Shown here: one piece after another, positions 1 through 8,602 of the stretch
Layout: each line of letters begins with the position of its first letter
Position numbering within the stretch: the stretch's first letter is position 1
Origin: Oligoflexales bacterium
GTDB taxonomy: Bacteria > Bdellovibrionota_B > Oligoflexia > Oligoflexales > RGVZ01
Assembly: GCA_947468665.1 (NCBI GenBank)
Contig: CANILH010000021.1
Span: 1 to 41,806, forward strand
DNA length: 41,806 nt
Direction of reading: 5' to 3'
Notes under the pieces: model-generated
What the model saw: the letters and a program-made list of their open reading frames with translations, nothing else
Told to the model about the DNA's origin: nothing
The model's database searches: none
Translations under genes and position numbers: made by a program

Positions 1-114
1 CCAATCCTCTCCCCACCGTAACAATCAAATTCGCGCTATTTACGCCATGCAACAAATGAACGCTATATCCTGAGCCTATTGCCTTAATAGGGCACGATGG
101 GTTCTAAACGGGGG

Positions 115-134
115 GCGGCCGGGCAACCGGCCGC
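115..134. repeat. Perfect GC-rich hairpin with GCAA loop
   Basis: The sequence gcggccgg-gcaa-ccggccgc forms a perfect 8-bp inverted repeat around a GNRA-type tetraloop on the + strand. On the - strand the surrounding bases (ctcagctatctggtagagc, then ggccggttgcccggccg) resemble a tRNA D-arm followed by an anticodon arm containing TTGCC, as in tRNA-Gly(GCC). The D-loop is too long and no T-arm pairs, so this is not a working tRNA. The rest of bases 1-146 shows no gene. Confidence 0.6.
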
Positions 135-146
135 TCTACCAGATAG

Positions 147-380
147 CTGAGACGTCCGTCAAGCAACCCCCGCTATGTATCCAAAGACATCAAAAGCATT
201 GTGTGGCAACGAGACCGCGGGGTTTGCCGCGGATGCGGGAGCAGACGCGGGCTTAACTTTGATCATATAGTGCCGGTCGCAAGAGGTGGGCAGGGGACGC
301 CGGATAATTTACGGCTCCTTTGCTTTGCCTGTAATCAGCGTGCGGGGATCAAAGCTGGGCTGATTACATACGGCTGTTAG
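147..380 (+). pseudogene. HNH endonuclease C-terminal remnant
   Basis: Frame 147-380 is absent from the ORF track because it has no ATG. It reads ...RYVSKDIKSIVWQRDRGVCRGCG...LNFDHIVPVARGG...NLRLLCFACNQ. The two Cys pairs (CRGC and CFAC), the DH of the HNH core and the downstream N are the zinc-finger HNH fold of small nucleases. An in-frame stop lies at 144-146 and no normal start codon follows before the domain. Only the C-terminal nuclease module survives, so this is probably a decayed gene. A non-canonical CTG or internal GTG start cannot be excluded. It would act on DNA if expressed. Confidence 0.6.
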
Positions 381-455
381 GCCTGTTTGTGTTACGCAAT
401 GGCAAAGTTCGAGTGATCAGCGCAAGGGCCGCGAATAGAAAGGAAAGGCATCGTT

Positions 456-698
456 ATGAAGAAATCCTACGCAAAATCTCGCAAGGAATATGATGAGCCG
501 TTTGAGCTGGACTCCACGAAAATTTTAGCGGCTATGAAGCGATTCAAAAACAAGAAGAAAAAACCTACCAGCGTCGCGTTAGATGAGACTACAATCCGCG
601 AACTTAAAAGTATGGCTGAAAAACAGGGCATTCCTTATCAGGTCTTGATCCGCGTATTTATTCTAGACGGGTTACAGCGGTTAAAAGGCGCTGCTTAA
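456..698 (+). CDS. CopG/BrnA-like antitoxin (orphan)
   Basis: This 80-residue basic protein has a Lys-rich N-terminus and a C-terminal ribbon-helix-helix type pattern: a beta strand (PTSVALDE), then TIRELKSMAEKQGIPYQVLIRVFILDGLQRL. That matches CopG/BrnA antitoxins, whose helix often carries a GIPYQ-like motif. A Shine-Dalgarno-like GGAAAGG lies 7 bases before the ATG. Such proteins normally repress their own operon and neutralise a BrnT-like or RelE-like toxin. No toxin ORF is visible on either side, since upstream is the HNH remnant and downstream only a 42-codon frame. It is therefore an orphan or a solitary regulator. The family call is from pattern, not from a search. Confidence 0.65.
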   Translation: MKKSYAKSRKEYDEPFELDSTKILAAMKRFKNKKKKPTSVALDETTIRELKSMAEKQGIPYQVLIRVFILDGLQRLKGAA

Positions 699-712
699 GC
701 GCGGCAAGAGGA

Positions 713-841
713 ATGCATTTATATCGGCGTGATAATTGCCTTGAGGATGTAGGTGTACCCACGAAAAAAAAATTGGAGGCACAGTTAAATTTGAATTTCA
801 CGCCAGAGTTCAAAGAAGACGAAATTTGGAAGATTGGTTAA
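713..841 (+). CDS. Possible 42-residue small protein
   Basis: A short frame begins with ATG just after an AAGAGG sequence and encodes MHLYRRDNCLED...FTPEFKEDEIWKIG before TAA. It lies 14 bases downstream of the CopG-like gene in the same direction, so it could be a small second gene of that operon or the tail of a lost gene. No domain is recognised. It is too short for the ORF track and the evidence for translation is weak. Confidence 0.25.
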   Translation: MHLYRRDNCLEDVGVPTKKKLEAQLNLNFTPEFKEDEIWKIG

Positions 842-889
842 TTCTGACTTGACACTAGCTAAATCTCAATCTAATTGTTGGAATAATCC

Positions 890-1531
890 TCAACCAAGAT
901 TGTCATCGGCATCTTGATCTCGCTTTGATACTGCAGTTGGTCTTCCATGAATATTCTTAACCGTGTAGCCGTCATATCTACCCTGCTGAATTGCCGCAAC
1001 AAAGACCTCATCAGTCATTATTTCTTCCGTGTGCAAATCAAAAAAAGTAATATTTCGTCCCGATTTATTTTGCTGAAGTGTTACCACCTGTTTTTCAACA
1101 CCGTCCTTGATCATTGCCGCGCCGCCATACTTTCGCGCATCACCTGGATCAATAATCAATTCACCATTTTTTAATGCTCGCTTAAGCTCATCGAGTAATT
1201 TGACTCGATCACTTATTTTGCCTCCATATTTTCGACCCACTGAATTATTCCACAGATCCATATTTTGCTCGGCGGGATCTACAGTCGGCGAACTTGTCGG
1301 AAATAATTCATTAAGCCTCCCAAAAACATCCGCCGCATTTGCATCGTATTCTTGCGTAAAGACCCCACTTACATACGCATGCCGAAATGCGTCTACGTCA
1401 TTGTTATGATAGCCTGAAGCAAATTCATTAAAGGTTCCATCTTCGTTTTTGGGCAACGATCTGATATTAGCGTCAAAATATCTATAAGCTTCATTTTTGG
1501 ACTCGGTCCTTAAACCAAATGGATTCTTCAC
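890..1531 (-). CDS. DUF6973-like protein
   Basis: This 213-residue soluble protein has no signal peptide. Its core reads DVDAFRHAYVSGVFTQEY...AADVFGRLNE...NMDLWNNSVGRKYG (about residues 45-103). The spaced motifs FRHA, then MDLxNNxxGR, are the hallmark I associate with DUF6973, a helical domain often found at the C-terminus of secreted or polymorphic-toxin-like proteins. The start is GTG at 1531, overlapping the stop of the upstream membrane-protein gene (GTGA), with GAGGAG about 8 bases before it, so the two genes are translationally coupled. The biochemical activity is unknown to me. An effector or toxin partner of the membrane protein is possible but inferred only from the pairing. Confidence 0.6.
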   Translation of the reverse strand: MKNPFGLRTESKNEAYRYFDANIRSLPKNEDGTFNEFASGYHNNDVDAFRHAYVSGVFTQEYDANAADVFGRLNELFPTSSPTVDPAEQNMDLWNNSVGRKYGGKISDRVKLLDELKRALKNGELIIDPGDARKYGGAAMIKDGVEKQVVTLQQNKSGRNITFFDLHTEEIMTDEVFVAAIQQGRYDGYTVKNIHGRPTAVSKRDQDADDNLG

Positions 1532-1869
1532 CTGATAAGCTCCTCATTTATAGGCTTATTATAAAAAGCGAGAACGACCACTACAATAGCACCCGCAAAC
1601 AAATAGGGAGAATAATACTCCGCCATTAACAACGTGATAACCGCGCTCGGCACAAGTGCCGCAAAGGCTCGCAAACGGAATTTTTTCGAATAGGATGTAC
1701 TCATCAACCAGATGCAAAGGCCGCTGGCCAAGGAAATGATAAGAATAACTGCTCCTGAAAAAAAGTTAAGCCCCCCATCGATACGAGGGCACTCCGATAG
1801 AAGAATAAACAAACCAAATACATGTAAAATCGCTGCGAATCGAAGAATAAACGTTCTGATTTCATTCAT
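1528..1869 (-). CDS. Small integral membrane protein paired with the DUF6973 gene
   Basis: The likely start is MNEIRTFILRF (ATG at 1869) because AGAGG sits about 7 bases upstream; the ORF-track start 12 codons earlier has no ribosome site. The resulting 113-residue protein is almost entirely hydrophobic, with four probable membrane segments: FAAILHVFGLFILL, FSGAVILIISLASGLCIWL, AFAALVPSAVITLLM and LFAGAIVVVVLAFY. No family is recognised. It is the first gene of a two-gene operon with the DUF6973 gene, sharing a GTGA overlap. Small multi-pass proteins next to toxin-like genes can be immunity proteins, but nothing in the sequence proves that here. Confidence 0.6.
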   Translation of the reverse strand: MNEIRTFILRFAAILHVFGLFILLSECPRIDGGLNFFSGAVILIISLASGLCIWLMSTSYSKKFRLRAFAALVPSAVITLLMAEYYSPYLFAGAIVVVVLAFYNKPINEELIR

Positions 1870-1997
1870 CACGGGACCTCTCAGGTATCCTTTCCAATAA
1901 CTCATATCGAAAATATAACATACATTTTGAGACTATAAATCAGCGCGTAGGTCAGTGTGGTGGAATGGAGTAGGTACCATCACAAAAAACGCTGAAT

Positions 1998-3791
1998 TTA
2001 AGCTTTGGCGTAGGACGTCGCGCGGCCTTTACCGAGGCGGCGGAGGAGTCCTTTTTTGACAAGTTCTGTAAGGTCGCGACCGGCAGTGACTTCCGTGGTC
2101 TTAAACGCGTCGCAGACGTCTTTATTGGTTATATTTCCCATTTGCTCACACAGATCCATGATTTTGGCGTGACGGGCGCTTAGATCGGGATGTCTTGCCA
2201 GTAGTTCACTCGCGACATGCGGTCTGTTTTGGGGTGCGGTAATTTTTTGTGATATGTCACGGATAGTGATCGCTTGATCGATCAGATATTTTCCGTCATT
2301 GACAGTCAGCCAGGCGTCATAGGGCTCAAGCATTTTGCGGGCCCTGGCTACCAGAGCATATATTAACGGATCATGTCTGAGGGGGTTATAGACCTGATTC
2401 CAGACTTTTACCGTGATTTCCTCTTTGTTGAGCTCACTTTGGGCCGCGAGCGCGAGAAATAACTTTTTGACAAGATCAGGCCATCCATCGGGTTCATGCC
2501 GTACATGACCTTTGGCGAGAATCGTGACGGAGTCTCCCAGGTAGCCGAATAAAATCGCCTGACTGAATTGAGGGACCTCAATAAGTGATGGAATCAGACC
2601 CAGAAATCCGCTGTCGAGAATCCGCTCACGGATATCTGTGGCGTGATACGCGAGGTCATCCATGAGGTCCCCGAGCAGATCCTCACCGCGCCGAATATCT
2701 TCTCTGGGAGAAATCCCGAGTCTTTCATTGATTCGCCTGGCGAGCAGAAGACCCGATTTTGCCTCAAGGTGGCGAATCTCGCCGGCCAGCGTCTCTGACT
2801 CGGTGGTTTTTCCGGACTGTAAAAGAATTTTGGCCTCGAGCCCTAAAATCCTGGTTTCCATCGCCGCGTCATTGGCCTCGCTGACGCGCATTTTCGCGGA
2901 ACGGACAAGTTCCAGAGCTTTCTTATAGTCGCCCTTCAGGCAGGCCAGATGCGCGTAGCGAAAGGACAGATTCGCGTCAAAAAAAGGCTGGTCAAGTTTA
3001 TACACCCAATCGCCTGCTTCTTTGAGACTTTGTTCGGCAATGTGCCCTGACCCACTTAAAATCTGGAGTCTTGCGAGCTCAATATAAAGATTCGCGAGCG
3101 TGTAGCTATTCTCAAAGGAGCTGGCGCGAATGGCGCCCTCAAGTTCAGCTAATAACACCGACGCGCGATCCAGCCCAAATGTAGAGCGGTACAGGCGAAG
3201 TGACACCTCGGTGGATTGTCTGATAGCTCCCCTGCCAAGCGCGTCCGCGATGGCAGACGAATTATTTAGGTTTTTGATCCCCGCCCGGATCTCGCCGAGA
3301 TTAAGTTGCGCGTGACCCATGAGATCATATCCGACCAGACGTCCAAAGGAGAACTGTGCCCTGAACGCGTGATCGTACGCCTTGCGCGCCCACTTCAGAG
3401 CCTGCGTAAGTCTGGTGTCGGTATACCGAAAGAAGGCAAGCGAGCAAAAAAAGAAATATTTAACGAAATCATCCGATGAGCCCGAGAGTCGCAGATCTTT
3501 GAACATCGAGACTAAAATCAAGCTGGCCTTCCGCGTGGAGGACTTTTTCCGTAGTCTGCGATGGGCTAGCACCAGGTAAAAGCGGGACTCCATGGACTCA
3601 CGAAGTGTCATCTGCCGCTGGTTGGCGTCGAAAATCGCGTCGGCCTCGTCGGTTCGTCCCAGAAAGCTCAAAGACCCGGTGGCGTACACCGCGTCGGGGG
3701 CGGTAAGCCTTTTACTTGTCGGGGAATCGATCAGTTCCGCGACGATGTCCGCATAAAGCCCTGAATAAAATTTTTCAGCGATTATCGTCAT
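1998..3791 (-). CDS. TPR-rich regulator with two C-terminal winged helices
   Basis: A 597-residue cytoplasmic protein. Residues about 1-400 are helical repeats of TPR character (for example ALKWARKAYDHAF, ALELVRSAKMRV), suited to protein or ligand sensing. Residues about 425-520 (LFLALAAQSELNKEEITVKVWNQVYNPLRHDPLIYALVARARKML...WLTVNDGKYLI) follow the OmpR/PhoB-type winged-helix layout, including a VW helix, a recognition helix ending in RKML, and the wing strand. Residues about 535-597 (NITNKDVCDAFKTTEVTAGRDLTELVKKGLLRRLGKGRATSYA) form a second, MarR/DeoR-style winged helix. It is probably a transcription regulator without a receiver domain. It has no strong Shine-Dalgarno, so the start is uncertain. 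It lies 42 bp downstream of maeB on the same strand. Confidence 0.65.
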   Translation of the reverse strand: MTIIAEKFYSGLYADIVAELIDSPTSKRLTAPDAVYATGSLSFLGRTDEADAIFDANQRQMTLRESMESRFYLVLAHRRLRKKSSTRKASLILVSMFKDLRLSGSSDDFVKYFFFCSLAFFRYTDTRLTQALKWARKAYDHAFRAQFSFGRLVGYDLMGHAQLNLGEIRAGIKNLNNSSAIADALGRGAIRQSTEVSLRLYRSTFGLDRASVLLAELEGAIRASSFENSYTLANLYIELARLQILSGSGHIAEQSLKEAGDWVYKLDQPFFDANLSFRYAHLACLKGDYKKALELVRSAKMRVSEANDAAMETRILGLEAKILLQSGKTTESETLAGEIRHLEAKSGLLLARRINERLGISPREDIRRGEDLLGDLMDDLAYHATDIRERILDSGFLGLIPSLIEVPQFSQAILFGYLGDSVTILAKGHVRHEPDGWPDLVKKLFLALAAQSELNKEEITVKVWNQVYNPLRHDPLIYALVARARKMLEPYDAWLTVNDGKYLIDQAITIRDISQKITAPQNRPHVASELLARHPDLSARHAKIMDLCEQMGNITNKDVCDAFKTTEVTAGRDLTELVKKGLLRRLGKGRATSYAKA

Positions 3792-3833
3792 TTAGTAACA
3801 AAGCCTTGCTAAAAATATTCCTGCCCTAAGTGT

Positions 3834-6119
3834 TTATTTCTGGTTTTTTACGTACCTGTTCCCGATCATGTAAATCATATTGCATATGTCCTCGGTATTG
3901 CTTCCGCGCTCCATAACGGAGACTGGATATTGCGGTCCAAGGAGTACTGGTCCGATTCCGGTACTGCCGGAAATCGCGGAAAATATCTTATAGGCGATAT
4001 TGGCGCTGGTCAGATCCGGGAATATAAGCACATTGGCCTGGCCTTTAAGTTGGCAGAACGGGAAGTCTCTTTCCTGGAGTCTTTCACTAAGCGCCACGTC
4101 GGCTTGAATCTCGCCGTCAAAAATAAAATCACATTTGCGTTCATGAAGGATCTCTACGGCTTCGGCCACCCGCTGGCTTTTCTCGTGCCGGTTGCTGCCA
4201 AAACTTGAGAAGCTCAGCATGGCGACTCTTATTGTATCCTCGGTATACTGCTTCGCAAAACTTGCGGTGTTGACCGCGATGTCGGCCAGTTCCTTAGCCG
4301 ATGGCTCAATACAGACAGTGCAGTCGGCCAGGAAATACATTTTTTTGTTCCAGGAGAACATATAAAGGCCGTTCATGATGCGGCCTGGTTTAGTCCGGAT
4401 GATTTCCATGATGGGTTTTAGACCGTTGACGTATGGCTCAACGACTCCACCGATAAGTCCCTCTGCGGCGCCGCTGCGGACGAGCATGGATGCGAAGTAG
4501 TTATTATTGCGAAGCATCTGCTGGGCCGCTGATTTCGTTACACCCTTACGTTGACGCATTTTATAAATGCTGTCAGCGAACTCAGTAAGTCTTCCATCAT
4601 GATGGGGATCAATAATAGTGGTCTTTTTGGCAAAATCGCGAAATCCGAGGGATTCCGCCTTGGCGATGATTTCAGCGGGAGACCCCAGTAAAATTGTAGA
4701 TACATCACCTTCGTAGTCCATCTGAGCGGCGGCCTTGATGACACGTTCATCATGCCCGTGCACAAGAACGATACGGGGTTTTGTCGCAGACTTTCTGCTC
4801 CAGCCGCCAATGTTATTGCGCATCTGGCGAATGAGTCTCTTAGTGGGCCCAAGGATTCTCTCAATGTGCTGTGTATATTGCTCGATATTCACTTGCTTGC
4901 GGGCCACTCCGGATTTCATGGCGGCTTCAGCCACGGCAGGTGCGACATAAAGCAAAACGCGTGGGTCCATTGGTTTTGGGATCAGGTACTCTCTTCCGAA
5001 GATGTAGCCTTCCGCCGTGTTGTAGGCACGAAGCACTTGCTCAGGTACGTCTTCTTTCGCTAGTCTCGCGATGGCCCGGACGGCGGCCATTTTCATCTCT
5101 TCATTTATGGTCGTTGCCCGCACATCAAGGGCACCACGGAAAATAAATGGAAACCCCAGAACGTTATTCACCTGATTGGCGTAATCACTACGTCCGGTCG
5201 CCATAATGCAGTCAGGGCGGGCTTTTCTCGCGTCGTCTGGCGTTATCTCTGGATCAGGATTAGCCAGGGCGAAGATAATGGGATTAGGAGCCATCGGCAT
5301 AATCATCTGGGGCTTAAGTACACCGGCAGCTGAAACGCCCACAAAGGCGTCTGCTCCCTTAAGAGCATCGGCAAGTGTGCGCAGCGGTGTATCAAGCGCG
5401 AACTTGTCTTTATATTTATTCATGCCGTCAGTGCGACCCTTGAAGATCACGCCTTTGCTGTCACACATAATGAGATTGGCTGGTTTTACGCCAAGGGAAA
5501 TGAATAAATTGGCGCAGGCCACAGCCGCGGCTCCGCCGCCACTGAATACAACTTTGACTGTCTCGAGTTTTCGGTTTGTGATTTCAAGAGCGTTTATAAA
5601 AGCTGCTCCGGCAATTATGGACGTACCGTGCTGATCATCGTGGAAGACCGGGATTTTCATCCGCTTGCGGAGTTCTTCCTCAATATAGAAGCACTCGGGG
5701 GCTTTGATGTCCTCAAGGTTGATGCCGCCAAAGGTGGGCTCAAGAGTCGCGACGGCGTTAATAAACGCGTCCGGATCCTTAGCGTTGACCTCAATGTCGA
5801 AAACATCGATGTCGGCGAATTTTTTAAAAAGAACTGCTTTGCCTTCCATAACTGGTTTGGAGGCCTCAGGCCCGATGTCACCAAGTCCAAGGACTGCCGT
5901 GCCATTTGTGATGACGCCTACAAGGTTGGCTCGGCCTGTGTATTCAAACGAAAGATCCGGGTCTTTCGCGATTTCCCGACAGGGTCCGGCGACACCAGGC
6001 GAATAAGCGATAGCGAGGTCTTTTTGGCTGGAGACTGGTTTTGAGAGGCCCGTGAATATTTTGCCCTTTGGCTCACGGGAGTGGTATTCAAGGGCTATTT
6101 TCTCGTAATCAGTGGTCAT
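3834..6119 (-). CDS. maeB: NADP-dependent malic enzyme with phosphotransacetylase-like domain
   Basis: MaeB oxidatively decarboxylates malate to pyruvate with NADP+ and supplies NADPH in the cytoplasm. Residues 1-420 contain malic-enzyme motifs: the tyrosine loop [15 protein letters not shown], the metal-binding region [16 protein letters not shown], the dinucleotide site [17 protein letters not shown], and the late [11 protein letters not shown] segment. Residues about 430-761 are the phosphotransacetylase-like regulatory domain ([16 protein letters not shown]...[11 protein letters not shown]) typical of the roughly 760-residue MaeB class. I start it at MTTDYEK because GAGGTG lies 6 bases before that ATG; the ORF track starts five codons earlier. 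The PTA-like domain binds acetyl-CoA in characterised relatives. The upstream gap before divergent galE is about 120 bp and would hold both promoters. Confidence 0.95.
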   Translation of the reverse strand: MTTDYEKIALEYHSREPKGKIFTGLSKPVSSQKDLAIAYSPGVAGPCREIAKDPDLSFEYTGRANLVGVITNGTAVLGLGDIGPEASKPVMEGKAVLFKKFADIDVFDIEVNAKDPDAFINAVATLEPTFGGINLEDIKAPECFYIEEELRKRMKIPVFHDDQHGTSIIAGAAFINALEITNRKLETVKVVFSGGGAAAVACANLFISLGVKPANLIMCDSKGVIFKGRTDGMNKYKDKFALDTPLRTLADALKGADAFVGVSAAGVLKPQMIMPMAPNPIIFALANPDPEITPDDARKARPDCIMATGRSDYANQVNNVLGFPFIFRGALDVRATTINEEMKMAAVRAIARLAKEDVPEQVLRAYNTAEGYIFGREYLIPKPMDPRVLLYVAPAVAEAAMKSGVARKQVNIEQYTQHIERILGPTKRLIRQMRNNIGGWSRKSATKPRIVLVHGHDERVIKAAAQMDYEGDVSTILLGSPAEIIAKAESLGFRDFAKKTTIIDPHHDGRLTEFADSIYKMRQRKGVTKSAAQQMLRNNNYFASMLVRSGAAEGLIGGVVEPYVNGLKPIMEIIRTKPGRIMNGLYMFSWNKKMYFLADCTVCIEPSAKELADIAVNTASFAKQYTEDTIRVAMLSFSSFGSNRHEKSQRVAEAVEILHERKCDFIFDGEIQADVALSERLQERDFPFCQLKGQANVLIFPDLTSANIAYKIFSAISGSTGIGPVLLGPQYPVSVMERGSNTEDICNMIYMIGNRYVKNQK

Positions 6120-6238
6120 AAATTCACCTCGCAACCCTGTCGCAGGAGTTGTACAATGTCCGTTTAATTTGACTTGGGACTTTCACAGGAGCATTGTGAG
6201 GCTTTAAGATCAATTGCGCAAATGGGAATTCACCTTAA

Positions 6239-7297
6239 ATGACCGCAAACCCCGATCATTCAGCAAAAAACCGGGGCAATATTCTGGTGACTGGCGGTGC
6301 AGGCTATATCGGCGCCACGGTGTACTCAGCATTATTGGACGCCGGGTGGACTCCGATCATTTTGGATAACCTCTGCCAAGGGCGACGAGAATTTACCGAA
6401 GGCCGTGTGTTTTATGAGGGTGACATCGCTGACCGCGCGCTTTTAAGAAAAATCGTTAATGAGCGTGGCGAGTTATATGGCGCGATTCATTGCGCCGCGT
6501 TGATTGTTGTTCCGGAAAGTGTGGATCGTCCTGAGGATTATTACCGGGAGAACGTGTCAAAGTCGGTGGAGCTTTTCGCCGGTCTTCGAGACGTCGGATG
6601 TAAACGAATTGTCTTCAGCTCATCGGCCGCAATCTACGGTACGGTTCCCGGATTTATGGTGACTGAGGCATCACCTTTGGAGCCGTCAAGCCCATATTCG
6701 CGGACTAAATATATGATGGAAATGGTGCTTCGTGATTTCTGCGATGCTTACCAAATGAAAGGAATCGCGCTCCGGTATTTTAACCCAATCGGCGCTGACC
6801 CAAAAATGCGAACTGGTGCCTATCTGAAATCCCCTACTCACGTTCTTGGTCGACTTGTCAGCGTCGCCACGGGGAAATCTCCTGTGTTTGAGATCACGGG
6901 CACAAGCTGGCCTACACGTGACGGAAGCGGCATTCGTGATTATATACATGTCTGGGATTTGGCACGTGCCCATGTGAACGCGATCGAGAATTTTGACCGG
7001 GCCTTTGCGGGTAAGCAATCTGCTTCACCTTTGTCAGACAACTATCGGGTCATCAATCTTGGTACTGGCCGCGGCGTTACCGTCAGAGAGCTTGTCACGG
7101 CTTTTGAGACTGTTCACGGCTCGTCCATCAACAAAAAAGAATCAGCCGCGCGCCCTGGCGACGTGGCCGGAAGTTTCGCGAGTTGTGACACCGCAAAAAG
7201 TCTTATTGGCTGGAGCGCGGAATTGAGCATTGAGCAAGGAATTCGCGACGCCATGTCTTGGTCCAATAAGTGGGACCGGCTCAGAGCAAAAGCTTAA
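6239..7297 (+). CDS. galE: UDP-glucose 4-epimerase
   Basis: GalE interconverts UDP-glucose and UDP-galactose using bound NAD+, feeding envelope polysaccharide and lipopolysaccharide synthesis. The 352-residue protein is a short-chain dehydrogenase of the extended type. It has an N-terminal TGGAGYIG Rossmann motif (about 19-26), SSSAAIYG at the catalytic Ser region, and SPYSRTKYMME giving the YxxxK pair. Further GalE signatures are LRYFNPIGADP and IRDYIHVWDLARAH. The length is normal for the family. No strong ribosome site precedes the ATG. Its last 17 bases overlap the end of the convergent outer-membrane gene. The gene stands alone, with no other gal or polysaccharide genes nearby. Confidence 0.95.
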   Translation: MTANPDHSAKNRGNILVTGGAGYIGATVYSALLDAGWTPIILDNLCQGRREFTEGRVFYEGDIADRALLRKIVNERGELYGAIHCAALIVVPESVDRPEDYYRENVSKSVELFAGLRDVGCKRIVFSSSAAIYGTVPGFMVTEASPLEPSSPYSRTKYMMEMVLRDFCDAYQMKGIALRYFNPIGADPKMRTGAYLKSPTHVLGRLVSVATGKSPVFEITGTSWPTRDGSGIRDYIHVWDLARAHVNAIENFDRAFAGKQSASPLSDNYRVINLGTGRGVTVRELVTAFETVHGSSINKKESAARPGDVAGSFASCDTAKSLIGWSAELSIEQGIRDAMSWSNKWDRLRAKA

Positions 7298-8243
7298 TGC
7301 CCGCGACATAGCCGCGTTCTAGGGTAGAGGTTTTCTCGGCGCTCCAGGTGGCGCTCCAGCGTTCCTCATAGATGCCGCCTTGCAGGCGCAAAATACCGAT
7401 CTCAATAAATCCAAGCTCCTCACCGTAAGTGCCGTCAAGCGTGTGATTACCATAGGCTACAGCGGTCGCGTGATACTTATGGGCTGTTCCCTCTACACCA
7501 AGCCATTTGGTAACATAAAGTTGAAGTTCTGCTCCAACCGTGGATCCTGATGCCGTGACAGAGTCAGATTCTTTTGAAAGGACTGGGGCGAGCTTAGAGT
7601 TCGAGAGCTGAAAAGAGTTTTTGGTTTGCATCAGCCCGTATTTCAGCACAAGCGACGAGTCCTGGACGTTTTTACCAAATAGCCTTACATCCATGGTGTA
7701 CCAGTTGGATTTAGCGGATGGCAGGTCCGCTGGAATAGACGCCGCGACAGTTGACGAGGTCGCCGCGTTCTTTGGGGAAAGAAGACCGCTGTCGCGGCCT
7801 CCAGCCTCAAAGCCAAGATCAATATTAAGGGTCCTGATTCCGACCCTTGACGACACCAGGTTGGTCATCCACACCTGGGCCTTCATGGTGTTGCCCTGGC
7901 TAGTACCATCTTCCGTGATGGCTCCGTCAATTTTGCGCTGCATTGTAGAGCGCGTGGCCAGAAAAGACGCATTGAGCTCGGGACGGAATTTATCTTTGTT
8001 AGGGTCAGAGAACATGGTGAGCCAGACATCCATGAGTTTCGTACGCTCCTTGATGCGAAGCCATTCCGTGAGCGTCCACCTGGTTTGTTCGCGCTCTTCC
8101 TGAGTGCGTACAACATAGGTGGTGACCGTCGTGATCGAGTCCCCCGCAAACGCATTGTCTGACGCCATAATGAGCGGCAGGAGCGTCACGAGAAGGTATA
8201 TCGTCCATACCTTCGGACGTTGAAAACTAAGTGGCATCTCCAT
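7281..8243 (-). CDS. Predicted outer-membrane protein, unknown family
   Basis: A 320-residue protein with a cleavable-looking signal (VWTIYLLVTLLPLIMASDNAFA then GDS). The start is supported by GGAGG five bases upstream of the ATG. After a helical stretch (residues about 45-75, RWTLTEWLRIKERTKLMDVW), the rest alternates polar and hydrophobic residues in beta-strand-like runs (VGIRTLNIDLGFEAGG, NWYTMDVRLFGK, GAELQLYVTKWLGVEGTAHKYH). It ends in a strand finishing GYVAGIKLLL. That suggests a beta-barrel in the outer membrane. I do not recognise the family. The C-terminus lacks the usual terminal Phe, which slightly weakens the barrel prediction. Its coding end overlaps galE by 17 bases. Confidence 0.6.
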   Translation of the reverse strand: MEMPLSFQRPKVWTIYLLVTLLPLIMASDNAFAGDSITTVTTYVVRTQEEREQTRWTLTEWLRIKERTKLMDVWLTMFSDPNKDKFRPELNASFLATRSTMQRKIDGAITEDGTSQGNTMKAQVWMTNLVSSRVGIRTLNIDLGFEAGGRDSGLLSPKNAATSSTVAASIPADLPSAKSNWYTMDVRLFGKNVQDSSLVLKYGLMQTKNSFQLSNSKLAPVLSKESDSVTASGSTVGAELQLYVTKWLGVEGTAHKYHATAVAYGNHTLDGTYGEELGFIEIGILRLQGGIYEERWSATWSAEKTSTLERGYVAGIKLLL

Positions 8244-8602
8244 GTTCTCCTCCCATAACCGGTCGGTTGCCTCCGGTCCGTGGAAGCTTTGATTTCTCTG
8301 CCTTGAGTGTGGTCAATATGAGATGAAGCAAGGGGCGTGCCGTTGGAAAAACCCAAAGGTTCGGCTAAAAAACCCAATAATTATATTATGTTGAGTGTAT
8401 CCAAAAGGACACATGGGTGCCTGTTTAAAGTGCTCAGGTCAGATACGGGTGGCTGGCTTTGGCTGGATTCCATCCACAAAATTGTAACAAGATGGGCTAA
8501 TTTCATTGGCTCATGCCATTCTTAGCGTCCTTTGATTATTCTTGGTGTTACCTAATTACCGTCCCGCATTCTCTCCATCCGTTCGAACTGAAGAGGTTGG
8601 AA
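8244..8602. other. Intergenic region between an OMP gene and the dab operon
   Basis: About 360 bp between divergent genes must contain promoters for both. The ORF-track frame at 8337-8525 has no ribosome site and no recognisable content, so I treat it as noise. No convincing -35/-10 pair, operator or LysR-type (CbbR-like) T-N11-A box could be picked out by eye. Confidence 0.4.

Noticed and set aside
80-165. Functional tRNA-Gly gene on the - strand
   Set aside because: D-loop too long, no pairing T-arm and no acceptor stem; only a short resemblance.
8337-8525. 62-codon frame upstream of dabA
   Set aside because: No ribosome site, no recognisable content, and it lies in the promoter region of two divergent genes.
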